Below are positions 52,639 through 60,590 of a stretch of DNA of 64,000 nt, one piece after another (position 1 is the first letter of the stretch; each line of letters starts with the position of its first letter). Under the pieces are notes generated by a model. It had not been told where the DNA came from and searched no databases. It saw nothing but the letters and a program-made list of their open reading frames with translations. Made by a program: the position numbers and the translations under genes. The DNA lies in the NCBI GenBank assembly GCA_910577115.1, contig CAJTMC010000014.1, positions 27,144-91,143 on the forward strand. The letters are read 5' to 3'. This DNA is from an uncultured Lachnospiraceae bacterium. GTDB lineage: Bacteria > Bacillota > Clostridia > Lachnospirales > Lachnospiraceae.

Positions 52639-52667
52639 AGTATAGCATTAACATTTTTTTAACTCAA
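52639..52667 (-). promoter_or_regulatory. Promoter of the second two-component operon
   Basis: Minus-strand TTGAGT (52667-52662), 17-bp spacer, TATACT (52644-52639). Confidence 0.6.
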
Positions 52668-52807
52668 TTCTTTTTCTTAATTCTTTTTGCATACTTTTTG
52701 CATCTTTCTTTTTATTCCTACTGCACTTTTTTCTGTTATTTTGTTATACTATTCATAAAGGCAGTCCATATATCCTGCTGCCGGCGAATGTAAAAGGAGA
52801 GCAACTT

Positions 52808-53905
52808 ATGCGTTTTTTTAGAAAGTTCTTTTTTTGTGTACCTGTTCTCATATCTGTCATATGCTGTGTATTACTTGTCAGCGCCTGCACAAAAAACACC
52901 GATCACACGCCGGTTTCCAAAACGGGCTTTGCTTTTGATACCGTTGTTACGCTTACTATATATGATCAGGAAAAGGGCGATGTATTAGATGCGTGCTTTG
53001 ATTTATGCGAAACATATGAAGCGCTTTTTAGCGCCACACGCGAAGATTCGGAGGTTTGGGAAATCAACCACAGCGGCGGAAAGCCTGTTCTGGTTTCCTT
53101 TGAAACTGCCTCTCTCGTTCAGTCTGCACTTTTTTGGTGTGAGAAATCAAACGGAGCATTGGATTTGACCATGCTTCCCATTGCGGAGGAATGGCATATT
53201 GCCAAACAAATGACACGCATGTCAGAAAATCCGGATTATGAATATTATATTCCGGCTGCATCTAAGCTGAAGGAACTGCTTGCGCATGTAAATTACAGGA
53301 ATGTGGTGATTTATGATGAGAACGGGAAGATTGTAGATTACGATGAGACGCTTTCTGATGACTGTTCCTATCGTGTACAGATTTTAGATGCTGATGCAGC
53401 GATTGATTTGGGTTTTATTGCAAAAGGGTATATTGCAGATAAGTTGAAAGAATTTATGCTTTCTGAGGGTGTTAAGAGCGGTGTGATTAGCCTTGGCGGA
53501 AATGTTCTTCTGATTGGAGAAAAACCGGACGATTCACCATTTCATATCGGAATCCAAAAGCCCTTTGGAGGCGCCGGAGAGATTATTGCCACAGTAAACG
53601 AAACTGACATGAGTGTCGTTTCTTCGGGGTGTTATGAGCGGTATTTTTCGAACGGCGCTGACGGGAGAATCTATCACCATATCTTTGATACGGCGACAGG
53701 TACTCCTGTTTGGAATGAGCTGTTGGGCGTTACTGTTATTTGTGATTCTTCGTTACAGGGAGATGCGCTGAGTACTTATTGCTATATTTTAGGGCTTGAG
53801 GAAGGGCTTAAGCTGATTCGTTCGCTCGAAGATGTTGAGGCAATATTTGTTACAGAGGATTATGAAGTTATTCGCTCATCTGAATCCCAAACCGATCCCC
53901 AATAA
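52808..53905 (+). CDS. apbE: FAD:protein FMN transferase
   Basis: A 365-residue ApbE lipoprotein (lipobox LVSAC, Cys about residue 27). The ApbE domain shows GFAFDTVVTLTIYD, AAIDLGFIAKGYIADKLKEF, GVISLGGNVLLIG and a typical HHIFDTATGTPV with metal-binding Asp and Thr. ApbE attaches FMN to Thr in the RnfG and RnfD subunits encoded on the opposite strand 3-5 kb away, and it is a natural partner of that operon. GGAG precedes the ATG. Confidence 0.93.
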   Translation: MRFFRKFFFCVPVLISVICCVLLVSACTKNTDHTPVSKTGFAFDTVVTLTIYDQEKGDVLDACFDLCETYEALFSATREDSEVWEINHSGGKPVLVSFETASLVQSALFWCEKSNGALDLTMLPIAEEWHIAKQMTRMSENPDYEYYIPAASKLKELLAHVNYRNVVIYDENGKIVDYDETLSDDCSYRVQILDADAAIDLGFIAKGYIADKLKEFMLSEGVKSGVISLGGNVLLIGEKPDDSPFHIGIQKPFGGAGEIIATVNETDMSVVSSGCYERYFSNGADGRIYHHIFDTATGTPVWNELLGVTVICDSSLQGDALSTYCYILGLEEGLKLIRSLEDVEAIFVTEDYEVIRSSESQTDPQ

Positions 53906-53969
53906 AAACTTCTTCCAATATCATTGCATCATTTGGCTTTCATCCCCAACCTTTTACTGGTTATTTGAT

Positions 53970-54251
53970 TCAACAGCAAGGCGTAATACTTCCAATCAGC
54001 AGAGCAGTAATACCCGTTAATATATAGATTGTCGGAATAATGTACCATCTGCCTTTCATCTTCCGGCAAACAAATCGCAAGCAAAAATGAAGCAATAACA
54101 AAATAAAACCAAACGCCAGCATAAATATAGGATAAGTAACTTGATAATCCATATGTTTTGATGCCATAGACGAAACATTTACCACAAACCATAGCAGAAA
54201 AATAATCGCCGGACATACATAAATAATTTTAAAGATCACCCGCAATCCCAA
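53970..54251 (-). CDS. Small membrane protein after tatD
   Basis: A 93-residue protein with three membrane segments (about 8-28, 38-60, 70-90) and a CRKMKGRW basic loop. It begins with TTG inside the last codons of the TatD gene (23-bp overlap), with GGAG 7 bases upstream, and ends TPCC. The overlapping frame 53929-54216 is less protein-like. No family recognised. Confidence 0.5.
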   Translation of the reverse strand: MGLRVIFKIIYVCPAIIFLLWFVVNVSSMASKHMDYQVTYPIFMLAFGFILLLLHFCLRFVCRKMKGRWYIIPTIYILTGITALLIGSITPCC

Positions 54252-55017
54252 ACACCCTCTCCGTATTCTTCCTCGCGTTCTCTATCAACACATCTTCCGA
54301 AACCTTCATATACTTTGCCAGTTCTTTCACAACATACACAATATTCTGCGGCACGTTCGTCCTGTCTAACCCCGGCACATTCCGCGGCGTCAGATACGGC
54401 GCGTCCGTTTCCACCAATATCCGGTCAAGCGGAATGATCGACACAGCCTCCCGCAATTCCTTCGCGCGGCGATCATCACAAATCCATCCCGTAATCCCAA
54501 TCGAAAATCCCAACGAAAGATATTGATCCAGCGTTTTCTTATCCCCCGTAAAACAATGCACCACTGACTTTGCGCAAATATCCAAATGCTTTTTCAACCG
54601 CTTCACAAAGTCATCCGCCGCGCTGCGTTCATGGAGAAATAACGTTTTGTCAAGCTTCTTTGCAAGAACAATATGCTTTTCCAGACACCTTATCTGATTT
54701 TCCTTTGTGGAAAACATTCTGTCATAATCCAAACCGCACTCTCCGACAGCTACAAGCTTTTTATTTGCGGACAGCATCTGCTCAATCAGCGCAAAATCCT
54801 CCTGCTTTGCCCGATCCGCGTTATGCGGATGAATCCCCGCCGTACCATACGCATCGTGTGTTTTTACAAAGTCGTCAATCTTTTGATTCTCCTTTGGATC
54901 TGTCCCAGTTAAAATACAACACACTCCGTTATCCTTCGCCCCCTGAATCACGTTTTCCGGCTCCGGAAACTGCCTGCAAAACAGATTCAGCCCAATATCA
55001 TAATATTTTACCTGCAC
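54229..55017 (-). CDS. TatD-family metal-dependent hydrolase
   Basis: A 262-residue TIM-barrel hydrolase. It opens MQVKYYDIGLNLF rather than the usual FDTHxH, so the first His ligand pair is altered. Later ligands look intact: VAVGECGLDYDR (Glu), FLHERSAADDF (His), VVHCFTGDK (His) and VETDAPYLTPR (Asp). TatD proteins are 3'-5' exonucleases. I took GTG 55017, which has GAGGG 8 bases upstream. It lies downstream of rnfB. Confidence 0.85.
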   Translation of the reverse strand: MQVKYYDIGLNLFCRQFPEPENVIQGAKDNGVCCILTGTDPKENQKIDDFVKTHDAYGTAGIHPHNADRAKQEDFALIEQMLSANKKLVAVGECGLDYDRMFSTKENQIRCLEKHIVLAKKLDKTLFLHERSAADDFVKRLKKHLDICAKSVVHCFTGDKKTLDQYLSLGFSIGITGWICDDRRAKELREAVSIIPLDRILVETDAPYLTPRNVPGLDRTNVPQNIVYVVKELAKYMKVSEDVLIENARKNTERVFGIAGDL

Positions 55018-55044
55018 TTTACTTTCCCTCACTCTTATCCGATT

Positions 55045-55073
55045 TGCGGATTTGTGCCCTTACACAAATTTGC
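55045..55073 (-). repeat. Palindromic leader repeat, copy 5
   Basis: TGCGGATTTGTG-CCCTTA-CACAAATTTGC: 7-bp perfect inner arms (ATTTGTG/CACAAAT). It lies in the tatD leader, between rnfB and tatD. Confidence 0.7.
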
Positions 55074-55116
55074 CGAATGAACAATCCCTGATTTTTCATT
55101 CGACACTTTTCTGTTT

Positions 55117-55923
55117 TTAAACAGACGGCGCATCAACAATAATTTTCTTCGGACACTTCTCCTTACATGCACCGCACCCTGTACATTTTGACTGGTCAAT
55201 ATGCGCATGAAAATCCGTTACCGTCACAGCCTCCGACGGACACGCTTTCACACACAACCCGCAGCCGATACACCCTGTCTTACACGCCTTCATTGTAACA
55301 GGTCCCTTATCCTTGGAGCTGCACGCTACTACAACCTTTGCGTCATACGGTATAAGCTCAATCAGGTTTTTCGGACATGCCGCCACGCATTTTCCGCATG
55401 CCTTGCATTTCTCCCTGTCAACCTTCGCAATTCCGTCCACAATGTGTACCGCATCAAACGGGCACGCCTTCACGCAGTTTCCATAGCCAAGACACCCATG
55501 ATTGCAAGACTTCGCACCGCCGTCAGGCACATACCGCACCATGCCGCAGTCCTCAACCCCTGTGTATTCATAATTCTTCTGCGTCTTGTCACAGTCACCC
55601 GCGCACTGCACAAAAGCAGTCATTCTCACAGATTCTCCTGCCTCAACGCCCATGATTCCGGCAATTGCGTTTCCGACCGTTTCACCGCCGACGGGACAGG
55701 CATTCACCGCAGCCTCCCCCTTTGCGATTGCAGCCGCAAGGCCCGAACACCCCGGATAGCCGCAGCCTCCGCAGTTATTTCCGGGTAGCACACCAAGCAC
55801 TGCCTCCTCTCTCTCATCGACTTCCACCTGAAACACAATGCTTGCGATTCCGAGGAAAATACCCAAAATCAAACCGACTACACCGACAACAACCAATGCA
55901 GTTAAAATTGCTGAAATATTCAT
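55117..55923 (-). CDS. rnfB: Rnf complex subunit RnfB
   Basis: A 268-residue ferredoxin-like subunit that passes electrons into the Rnf complex. An N-terminal membrane segment (MNISAILTALVVVGVVGLIL) is followed by the NNCGGCGYPGCSG 4Fe-4S site, then four ferredoxin-type clusters: CNHGCLGYGNCVKAC, CKACGKCVAAC, CKTGCIGCGLCVKAC and CTGCGACKEKC. The frame opens at a TTG at 55950, but AAAGGAG lies upstream of ATG 55923 and the protein then begins in the membrane helix, so I choose ATG 55923. Last gene of rnfCDGEAB. Confidence 0.95.
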   Translation of the reverse strand: MNISAILTALVVVGVVGLILGIFLGIASIVFQVEVDEREEAVLGVLPGNNCGGCGYPGCSGLAAAIAKGEAAVNACPVGGETVGNAIAGIMGVEAGESVRMTAFVQCAGDCDKTQKNYEYTGVEDCGMVRYVPDGGAKSCNHGCLGYGNCVKACPFDAVHIVDGIAKVDREKCKACGKCVAACPKNLIELIPYDAKVVVACSSKDKGPVTMKACKTGCIGCGLCVKACPSEAVTVTDFHAHIDQSKCTGCGACKEKCPKKIIVDAPSV

Positions 55924-55941
55924 TAACCATGCTCCTTTCAA

Positions 55942-55972
55942 AGTCTGCAAGTTTCCATGTGAATCTTTTCAC
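55942..55972 (-). repeat. Palindromic leader repeat, copy 6
   Basis: AGTCTGCAAGTTTCCATGTG then AATCTTTTCACA: the left half matches the repeat core; the right arm is degenerate. It joins the rnfB AAAGGAG site in the same way as copy 2. Confidence 0.55.
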
Positions 55973-55998
55973 AATGTTTTTACGCCAAACTTCTCCTT

Positions 55999-56586
55999 TT
56001 ATAACAGTCCCGAAAATCCGCAAAATGCGATCGCCATCAGTCCCGCAGTGATGAGCACAATCGGCATTCCCTTGAACGATTCCGGAATATCATTATATGC
56101 TATCTTTTCCCGTATTCCCGCAAGAATTACAATTGCAATCAAAAATCCGACCGCTGTGAACAATCCGCTCGCAATACTAAATCCGATTCCATAGCTTTTC
56201 TGCACATTTGTAAGCGCAATCCCAAGCACCGCGCAGTTTGTCGTAATCAGCGGCAGATAAACGCCAAGCGCCTGATAGAGCGACGGCACATATTTTTTAA
56301 GAAACATCTCCACAAACTGCACCAAAGCCGCAATCACAAGAATAAACACTATCGTCTGCAAATAGGTAATATCAAATGTTACAAGCACAAACCGATAGAT
56401 TACCGCCGTCACGCCGGAGGCAATCGTTATGACAAAAATGACCGCTCCGCCCATACCGACTGCCGTATTTACCTTTTTGGAAACGCCAAGGAACGGACAC
56501 AAGCCTAAAAACTGGCTTAAAACAACATTGCTCACCAAAGAGGAGCTCACAAGCAAAACCAATAAATTTTTAACGACATCTAACAT
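55999..56586 (-). CDS. rnfA: Rnf complex subunit RnfA
   Basis: A 195-residue integral membrane subunit with six segments (LVLLVSSSLVSNVVLSQFLG, then GLCPFLGVSK with the conserved Cys). With RnfE it forms the inverted-repeat membrane core with an Fe-S site and the ion path. GGGGG precedes the ATG, and it lies three bases after rnfE. Confidence 0.95.
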   Translation of the reverse strand: MLDVVKNLLVLLVSSSLVSNVVLSQFLGLCPFLGVSKKVNTAVGMGGAVIFVITIASGVTAVIYRFVLVTFDITYLQTIVFILVIAALVQFVEMFLKKYVPSLYQALGVYLPLITTNCAVLGIALTNVQKSYGIGFSIASGLFTAVGFLIAIVILAGIREKIAYNDIPESFKGMPIVLITAGLMAIAFCGFSGLL

Positions 56587-56589
56587 TCC

Positions 56590-57396
56590 TTACTCCCCCT
56601 TTCCATTCTTGGCAGCAGCCGCGTCGGCAACCGAACCCGCTGGCGCATTCACATCTACAAAGCGGTGCGCACAGCCGCTGTCCTCACACGACGCACAGTC
56701 AAAGCTGCAGCCTGACTGTATCTTATCCGCATTCTGTCCCTTTTCCTGCATTTTCCGCTTCACTCTGTTTTGCAGTGCCGTAAGCGCCGCCAAGACGAAA
56801 AATGCTCCCGGTGCCAGCACAAAAATACTAATCGGCACATATTCCATCGGCTCGCTTCTTCCAAGCGCCGAAGAAAGCGCGGCAAGCACATGATTGATTA
56901 CAGGAATGCCAAACAGTTCACCTGCGCCAAGCAGCTCTCTCACCATGCCGATTGCCGTAAGCGCCACCGTAAAGCCAAGCCCCATTCCAAGCCCGTCAAA
57001 AAACGAAGGCACAACTGCATTTTTCGACGCAAACGATTCTGCACGTCCCAATATAATACAGTTTACCACAATCAGCGGAATATAAATTCCAAGCGCCGAA
57101 TAAAGGCTTGGGATAAAACCTTCCAACAATAATTCCGCCATCGTCACAAACGACGCCACAATAACAATAAATGCCGGAATTCTTACCCTGTTCGGTATAA
57201 TATTACGCAAAAGCGATATGAGAACATTACTCAGTACAAGCACCGCCGTCGTTGTCAGCCCCATTCCGAGTCCGTTGATTGCAGACGTTGTAACCGCAAG
57301 GGTCGGACACATTCCAAGCATCAGCACAAAAGTCGGGTTTTCCTTCACAAGACCGTTAAAAAATACATTAATACTTTTATCCTTCATTTGGAACAC
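56590..57396 (-). CDS. rnfE: Rnf complex subunit RnfE with Cys-rich tail
   Basis: A 268-residue membrane subunit homologous to RnfA; six segments with LMLGMCPTLAVTTSAINGLG (conserved Cys) and IPLIVVNCIILGRAESFAS. About 60 residues beyond the last segment form a cytosolic tail containing CSFDCASCEDSGCAH, then an Ala-rich end. Five closely spaced Cys could bind a metal or Fe-S cluster; the typical RnfE ends soon after the last helix. Tight spacing: 6 bp after rnfG and 3 bp before rnfA. Confidence 0.94.
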   Translation of the reverse strand: MFQMKDKSINVFFNGLVKENPTFVLMLGMCPTLAVTTSAINGLGMGLTTTAVLVLSNVLISLLRNIIPNRVRIPAFIVIVASFVTMAELLLEGFIPSLYSALGIYIPLIVVNCIILGRAESFASKNAVVPSFFDGLGMGLGFTVALTAIGMVRELLGAGELFGIPVINHVLAALSSALGRSEPMEYVPISIFVLAPGAFFVLAALTALQNRVKRKMQEKGQNADKIQSGCSFDCASCEDSGCAHRFVDVNAPAGSVADAAAAKNGKGE

Positions 57397-57402
57397 CTCC
57401 TA

Positions 57403-58008
57403 TCATAAACTATCGGAAACCAACAGCACATCGCGAAAATACACAAGCCCCGCATTCACGCCGTTTACCACAGCGTTTGTGGTAATCGTCGCTCCGCTGA
57501 TTGCATCGATTTCACTGTCGCTTACCGCACCTGACTTTGTATAGGTAAACTGTTCCACATTTTTATCCGCAAACTGCGGCACAAGCACATCGCCTGCTTT
57601 CATGCCAAGACCAGCCGTCTCGGAAATACTAAGAAGCGAAATGCCGTTTAAGGTACCGTCAAGCGTCACACCCATCGAAAACTGAATGTCACCGCCATAC
57701 CCCTCATGATCGGTCACAGTGATAACATAGCCCACAAGGCTTCCGTCGCTGCCAATCGCCCGCATCACTTCGTCAATATCCACTCCGTCAATATTGTCGC
57801 TGACTACGGCTCCGCTTGGATCTGTCACTGTCTCAAACGCTGTCGCCGCCGCAAATACATTCGCACATGCCTCCTGCTTTGCCTTTGCCTTCTGCTGTGC
57901 AATCGGCTCCTTTGTCACATCATAAACAACGCCCAGCAGCAGACCTGCCACCACCGTAATTACAAAAAGGATCAGCGCGTCTTTTATCATTGCTGATTTT
58001 TCATTCAT
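57403..58008 (-). CDS. rnfG: Rnf complex subunit RnfG
   Basis: A 201-residue FMN-binding subunit: N-terminal membrane segment (ALILFVITVVAGLLLGVVYD) and an FMN_bind domain ending DAISGATITTNAVVNGVNAG, the SGAT(x)T flavinylation motif whose Thr carries covalent FMN, added by ApbE. It moves electrons between RnfD and other centres on the outer face. AAAGGAG lies 12 bases before the ATG. Confidence 0.95.
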   Translation of the reverse strand: MNEKSAMIKDALILFVITVVAGLLLGVVYDVTKEPIAQQKAKAKQEACANVFAAATAFETVTDPSGAVVSDNIDGVDIDEVMRAIGSDGSLVGYVITVTDHEGYGGDIQFSMGVTLDGTLNGISLLSISETAGLGMKAGDVLVPQFADKNVEQFTYTKSGAVSDSEIDAISGATITTNAVVNGVNAGLVYFRDVLLVSDSL

Positions 58009-58028
58009 ATTTCAAACATACTCCTTTC

Positions 58029-58988
58029 TCAGCCTTTAGCCGTTTCCTTCTTCGCTTTTTTCTTACCAAACGCTATCGGTCTGGTGAAATTCTCAATCAA
58101 AGGAACAAGCAGATTTCCCAAGATAATCGCATAGGAAACACCCTCCGCCGAAGGGCCGAAAAGGCGGAAAATTCCCGTCATAATACCTAAAAATACGCCA
58201 AACACATACTGTCCCTTGTCCGTAATCGGTCGGGTTACATAATCTGTTGCCATAAAAAACGCCCCCAGCATCAAACCACCGCCTGCAAGCTGCGATGCGA
58301 TATATTCCACATCAAACCCGCGCCCGCCAAAGATCAGAATAAATACGACAAAACTGATGATATAAGATGCAGGAACACGCAGGTCAATCACTTTCATAAC
58401 CAAAAGAAATGCCGCACCAATTAAAATAGCAATCATGCTCGTTTCCCCGATTGTTCCCGCTGTCCGTCCAATCACCATATCCAGCACATTTACACTTTCT
58501 CCTGCCTTAATCGCGGCAAGCGGCGTCGCACCTGTATAGGCGTCACAGTCAAAGTTCGTCATAATCGACGTAAACGAAATCAGCAGAAAACAGCGCGCCC
58601 CAAGCGCAGGATTCATAAAGTTCTGCCCCAGTCCACCAAAAAGCATCTTAACTACAATAATGGCAAACACGCCTCCGATTACACCAATCCAAAGCGGTGC
58701 ATCGGGCGGCAGGTTGAGCGCCAGCAAAAGTCCCGTTACCACAGCGGAAAAATCCATCACTGTGATATTCTTTTTCATGCACCTGTCAAATATGTACTCT
58801 GACAAAACCGTTGTCAGCACCGTAATCATTACCAGCAAAAACGCATGAAATCCAAAATTGAATACGCCAAAAAGCGTCGCGGGAAGGAGCGCAATCACCA
58901 CGTACAGCATAATACGCGATGTCGTATCCTTTGCCCGCACATGCGGATTTGACGATACCCGAAATATTGTATCCAACTTATTATCCAC
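58029..58988 (-). CDS. rnfD: Rnf complex subunit RnfD
   Basis: A 319-residue membrane subunit with about nine segments. FRVSSNPHVRAKDTTSRIML is the usual N-terminus, and CDAYTGATPLAAIKAGES contains the flavinylation Thr (TGAT). An ATG at 59003 has no ribosome site; GGAGG lies 8 bases before the in-frame GTG at 58988, which gives a start next to the conserved part, so I prefer it. It couples electron flow to Na+ or H+ transport with RnfAE. Confidence 0.93.
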   Translation of the reverse strand: MDNKLDTIFRVSSNPHVRAKDTTSRIMLYVVIALLPATLFGVFNFGFHAFLLVMITVLTTVLSEYIFDRCMKKNITVMDFSAVVTGLLLALNLPPDAPLWIGVIGGVFAIIVVKMLFGGLGQNFMNPALGARCFLLISFTSIMTNFDCDAYTGATPLAAIKAGESVNVLDMVIGRTAGTIGETSMIAILIGAAFLLVMKVIDLRVPASYIISFVVFILIFGGRGFDVEYIASQLAGGGLMLGAFFMATDYVTRPITDKGQYVFGVFLGIMTGIFRLFGPSAEGVSYAIILGNLLVPLIENFTRPIAFGKKKAKKETAKG

Positions 58989-59012
58989 CTCGTAATCCTC
59001 CATTCATGTCGA

Positions 59013-59045
59013 AGTCTGCAAATTTGTGCCCCAAGCGCAAATCCG
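59013..59045 (-). repeat. Palindromic leader repeat, copy 7
   Basis: AGTCTGCAAATTTGTGC then CCCAA-GCGCAAATCCG: ATTTGTGC/GCGCAAAT arms (one mismatch). It lies in the rnfC-rnfD spacer, just before the start region of rnfD. Confidence 0.7.
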
Positions 59046-59051
59046 TACCTC

Positions 59052-60365
59052 CTATTTTTTACGCTTGCCAAGCACGTTCTTGCGCATTGATTTGATTGAC
59101 TGTGTCAAGTGCCGTTTTGCCGGACAAACATAGCTGCAGCATCCGCACTCAACACACTCCATACCGTCATTTGCCACAAAGCCTTCCTCATCATAATGCT
59201 GTGAAAGAACCGCAAGCTTTTTTGGTAAAAGACGGCTTGGACATGCCTCCACACATCTTCCGCAGTTAATACAGGGCGTCGGCTCCAGTGCAGATACCTC
59301 ATCTTTCGTCAGACACAAAAGCGCCGAAGCAGTCTTTGTGGTCGGCACATTCAAATCAAACAGTGCAAATCCCATCATCGGACCTCCGGAAACAATCTTC
59401 TCCGGTGTGCATTTGAGTCCTCCCGCTTCATCAATCAAATCCTTATAATTCATGCCGATTCTGACATAGAAGTTTCTGGGATCATTTACCGCATCCCCCG
59501 TCACAGTGACAATGCGGTTCATAAGCGGCTTTCCCTCTTTTACGGCATGGTAAATCGCAACAATCGTGTCCACATTGTCAACCACACAGCCTGCATCGGC
59601 AGGAAGCATTTTAGAGTTAATCGCGCGCCCCGTCGTTGCATAGATAATCTGTCGTTCTGCCCCCTGCGGATACTTTGTCTTTAACGCCGCCACGCTAATT
59701 TTCGGCTCATTTTGTGTCAATTCCGTTAAAATTTTCACACAATCAGGCTTATTATCCTCCACCGCAAGAATCCCCTGCGCGTTGTCAAACAGTCTGAGAA
59801 TAATCTTCAAACCTTCCACAAGCTTCTGGGGTTCCTCAATCATTCTCCTGTAATCCGAAGTCAGATACGGCTCACACTCCGCACAGTTTGCAATAACATA
59901 CTCAATTTTATCAGGCTCTTTGGGAGAAAGCTTTACATGCGTCGGAAAACCGGCGCCGCCCATTCCCACAATTCCTGCTTCTTGAATCAGTTCTATAATT
60001 TCCTTTTTTTTAAGCTTTTTAAGATCATGCGGCGTATACGTTACCTCTTCAAGCAGTCCGTCATTGTCAATAATAATGGAGTTTACCATATCTCCCGTCA
60101 CGACTCTTCGCGGCTCAATATTCTTGACCGTTCCCGACACCGTCGCATAAATCGGCGCCGAAACAAATCCGCCTGCTTCCGCAATTTTTTGCCCTGCAAT
60201 TACCCGATCGCCCTTCTTTACGATTGGAACGGCAGGCGCACCGATATGCTGGCTCAAGGGATAGACCATCTCGCCTGTCGGTATAATCGTTTTCATTGGC
60301 TTGTCCTTTGACAGTTCTTTTCCGTCATACGGATGAACTCCGCCGCCAAATGTAAGTTTTGCCAT
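59052..60365 (-). CDS. rnfC: Rnf complex subunit RnfC
   Basis: A 437-residue NADH-binding subunit: a barrel-sandwich N-terminus (about 25-100), an NADH/FMN-binding Rossmann-like region with GIVGMGGAGFPTHVKL and the NCAECEPYLTSDYR site, a SLBB domain, and two 4Fe-4S clusters (CINCGRCVEACPS and CVECGCCSYVCPAK). It receives or donates electrons to NAD. First gene of the rnf operon; GGGG lies upstream of the ATG. Confidence 0.96.
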   Translation of the reverse strand: MAKLTFGGGVHPYDGKELSKDKPMKTIIPTGEMVYPLSQHIGAPAVPIVKKGDRVIAGQKIAEAGGFVSAPIYATVSGTVKNIEPRRVVTGDMVNSIIIDNDGLLEEVTYTPHDLKKLKKKEIIELIQEAGIVGMGGAGFPTHVKLSPKEPDKIEYVIANCAECEPYLTSDYRRMIEEPQKLVEGLKIILRLFDNAQGILAVEDNKPDCVKILTELTQNEPKISVAALKTKYPQGAERQIIYATTGRAINSKMLPADAGCVVDNVDTIVAIYHAVKEGKPLMNRIVTVTGDAVNDPRNFYVRIGMNYKDLIDEAGGLKCTPEKIVSGGPMMGFALFDLNVPTTKTASALLCLTKDEVSALEPTPCINCGRCVEACPSRLLPKKLAVLSQHYDEEGFVANDGMECVECGCCSYVCPAKRHLTQSIKSMRKNVLGKRKK

Positions 60366-60449
60366 ACTTTTTACCCCTTTTCCGATTATTTATTTACTAT
60401 CTATTACTATACTATTTTTTTGCTACATTTTCATCTGTTTTTTGTGAAA

Positions 60450-60479
60450 TTCCACAATTTTTTCGTGGAAACCCTTTCC
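60450..60479. promoter_or_regulatory. Inverted repeats in rnfC-yprB intergenic region
   Basis: TTCCAC-N9-GTGGAA (60450-60470) and an overlapping GGAAA-CCC-TTTCC (60467-60479). They lie between the divergent rnf operon and the YprB-like gene and may be an operator. No clear rnfC promoter hexamers were found in the remaining 60366-60505. Confidence 0.45.
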
Positions 60480-60505
60480 ATTTTAATAAGAGTGCCTTAT
60501 TTGCT

Positions 60506-60534
60506 TTGACAGGATAGGACGCATGTGGTAATTT
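60506..60534 (+). promoter_or_regulatory. Promoter of the YprB-like gene
   Basis: TTGACA (60506-60511), 17-bp spacer, TAATTT (60529-60534). Confidence 0.6.
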
Positions 60535-60590
60535 ATTTAATAGGAAATGAAAATATTAAAAAAACGAGCCTGACACGAAAGGAAAATCAC

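Noticed and set aside
53929..54216. A 95-codon frame overlapping the small membrane gene
   Set aside because: The alternative frame 53970-54251 has a better ribosome site, translational coupling with tatD and a more regular membrane-protein composition.
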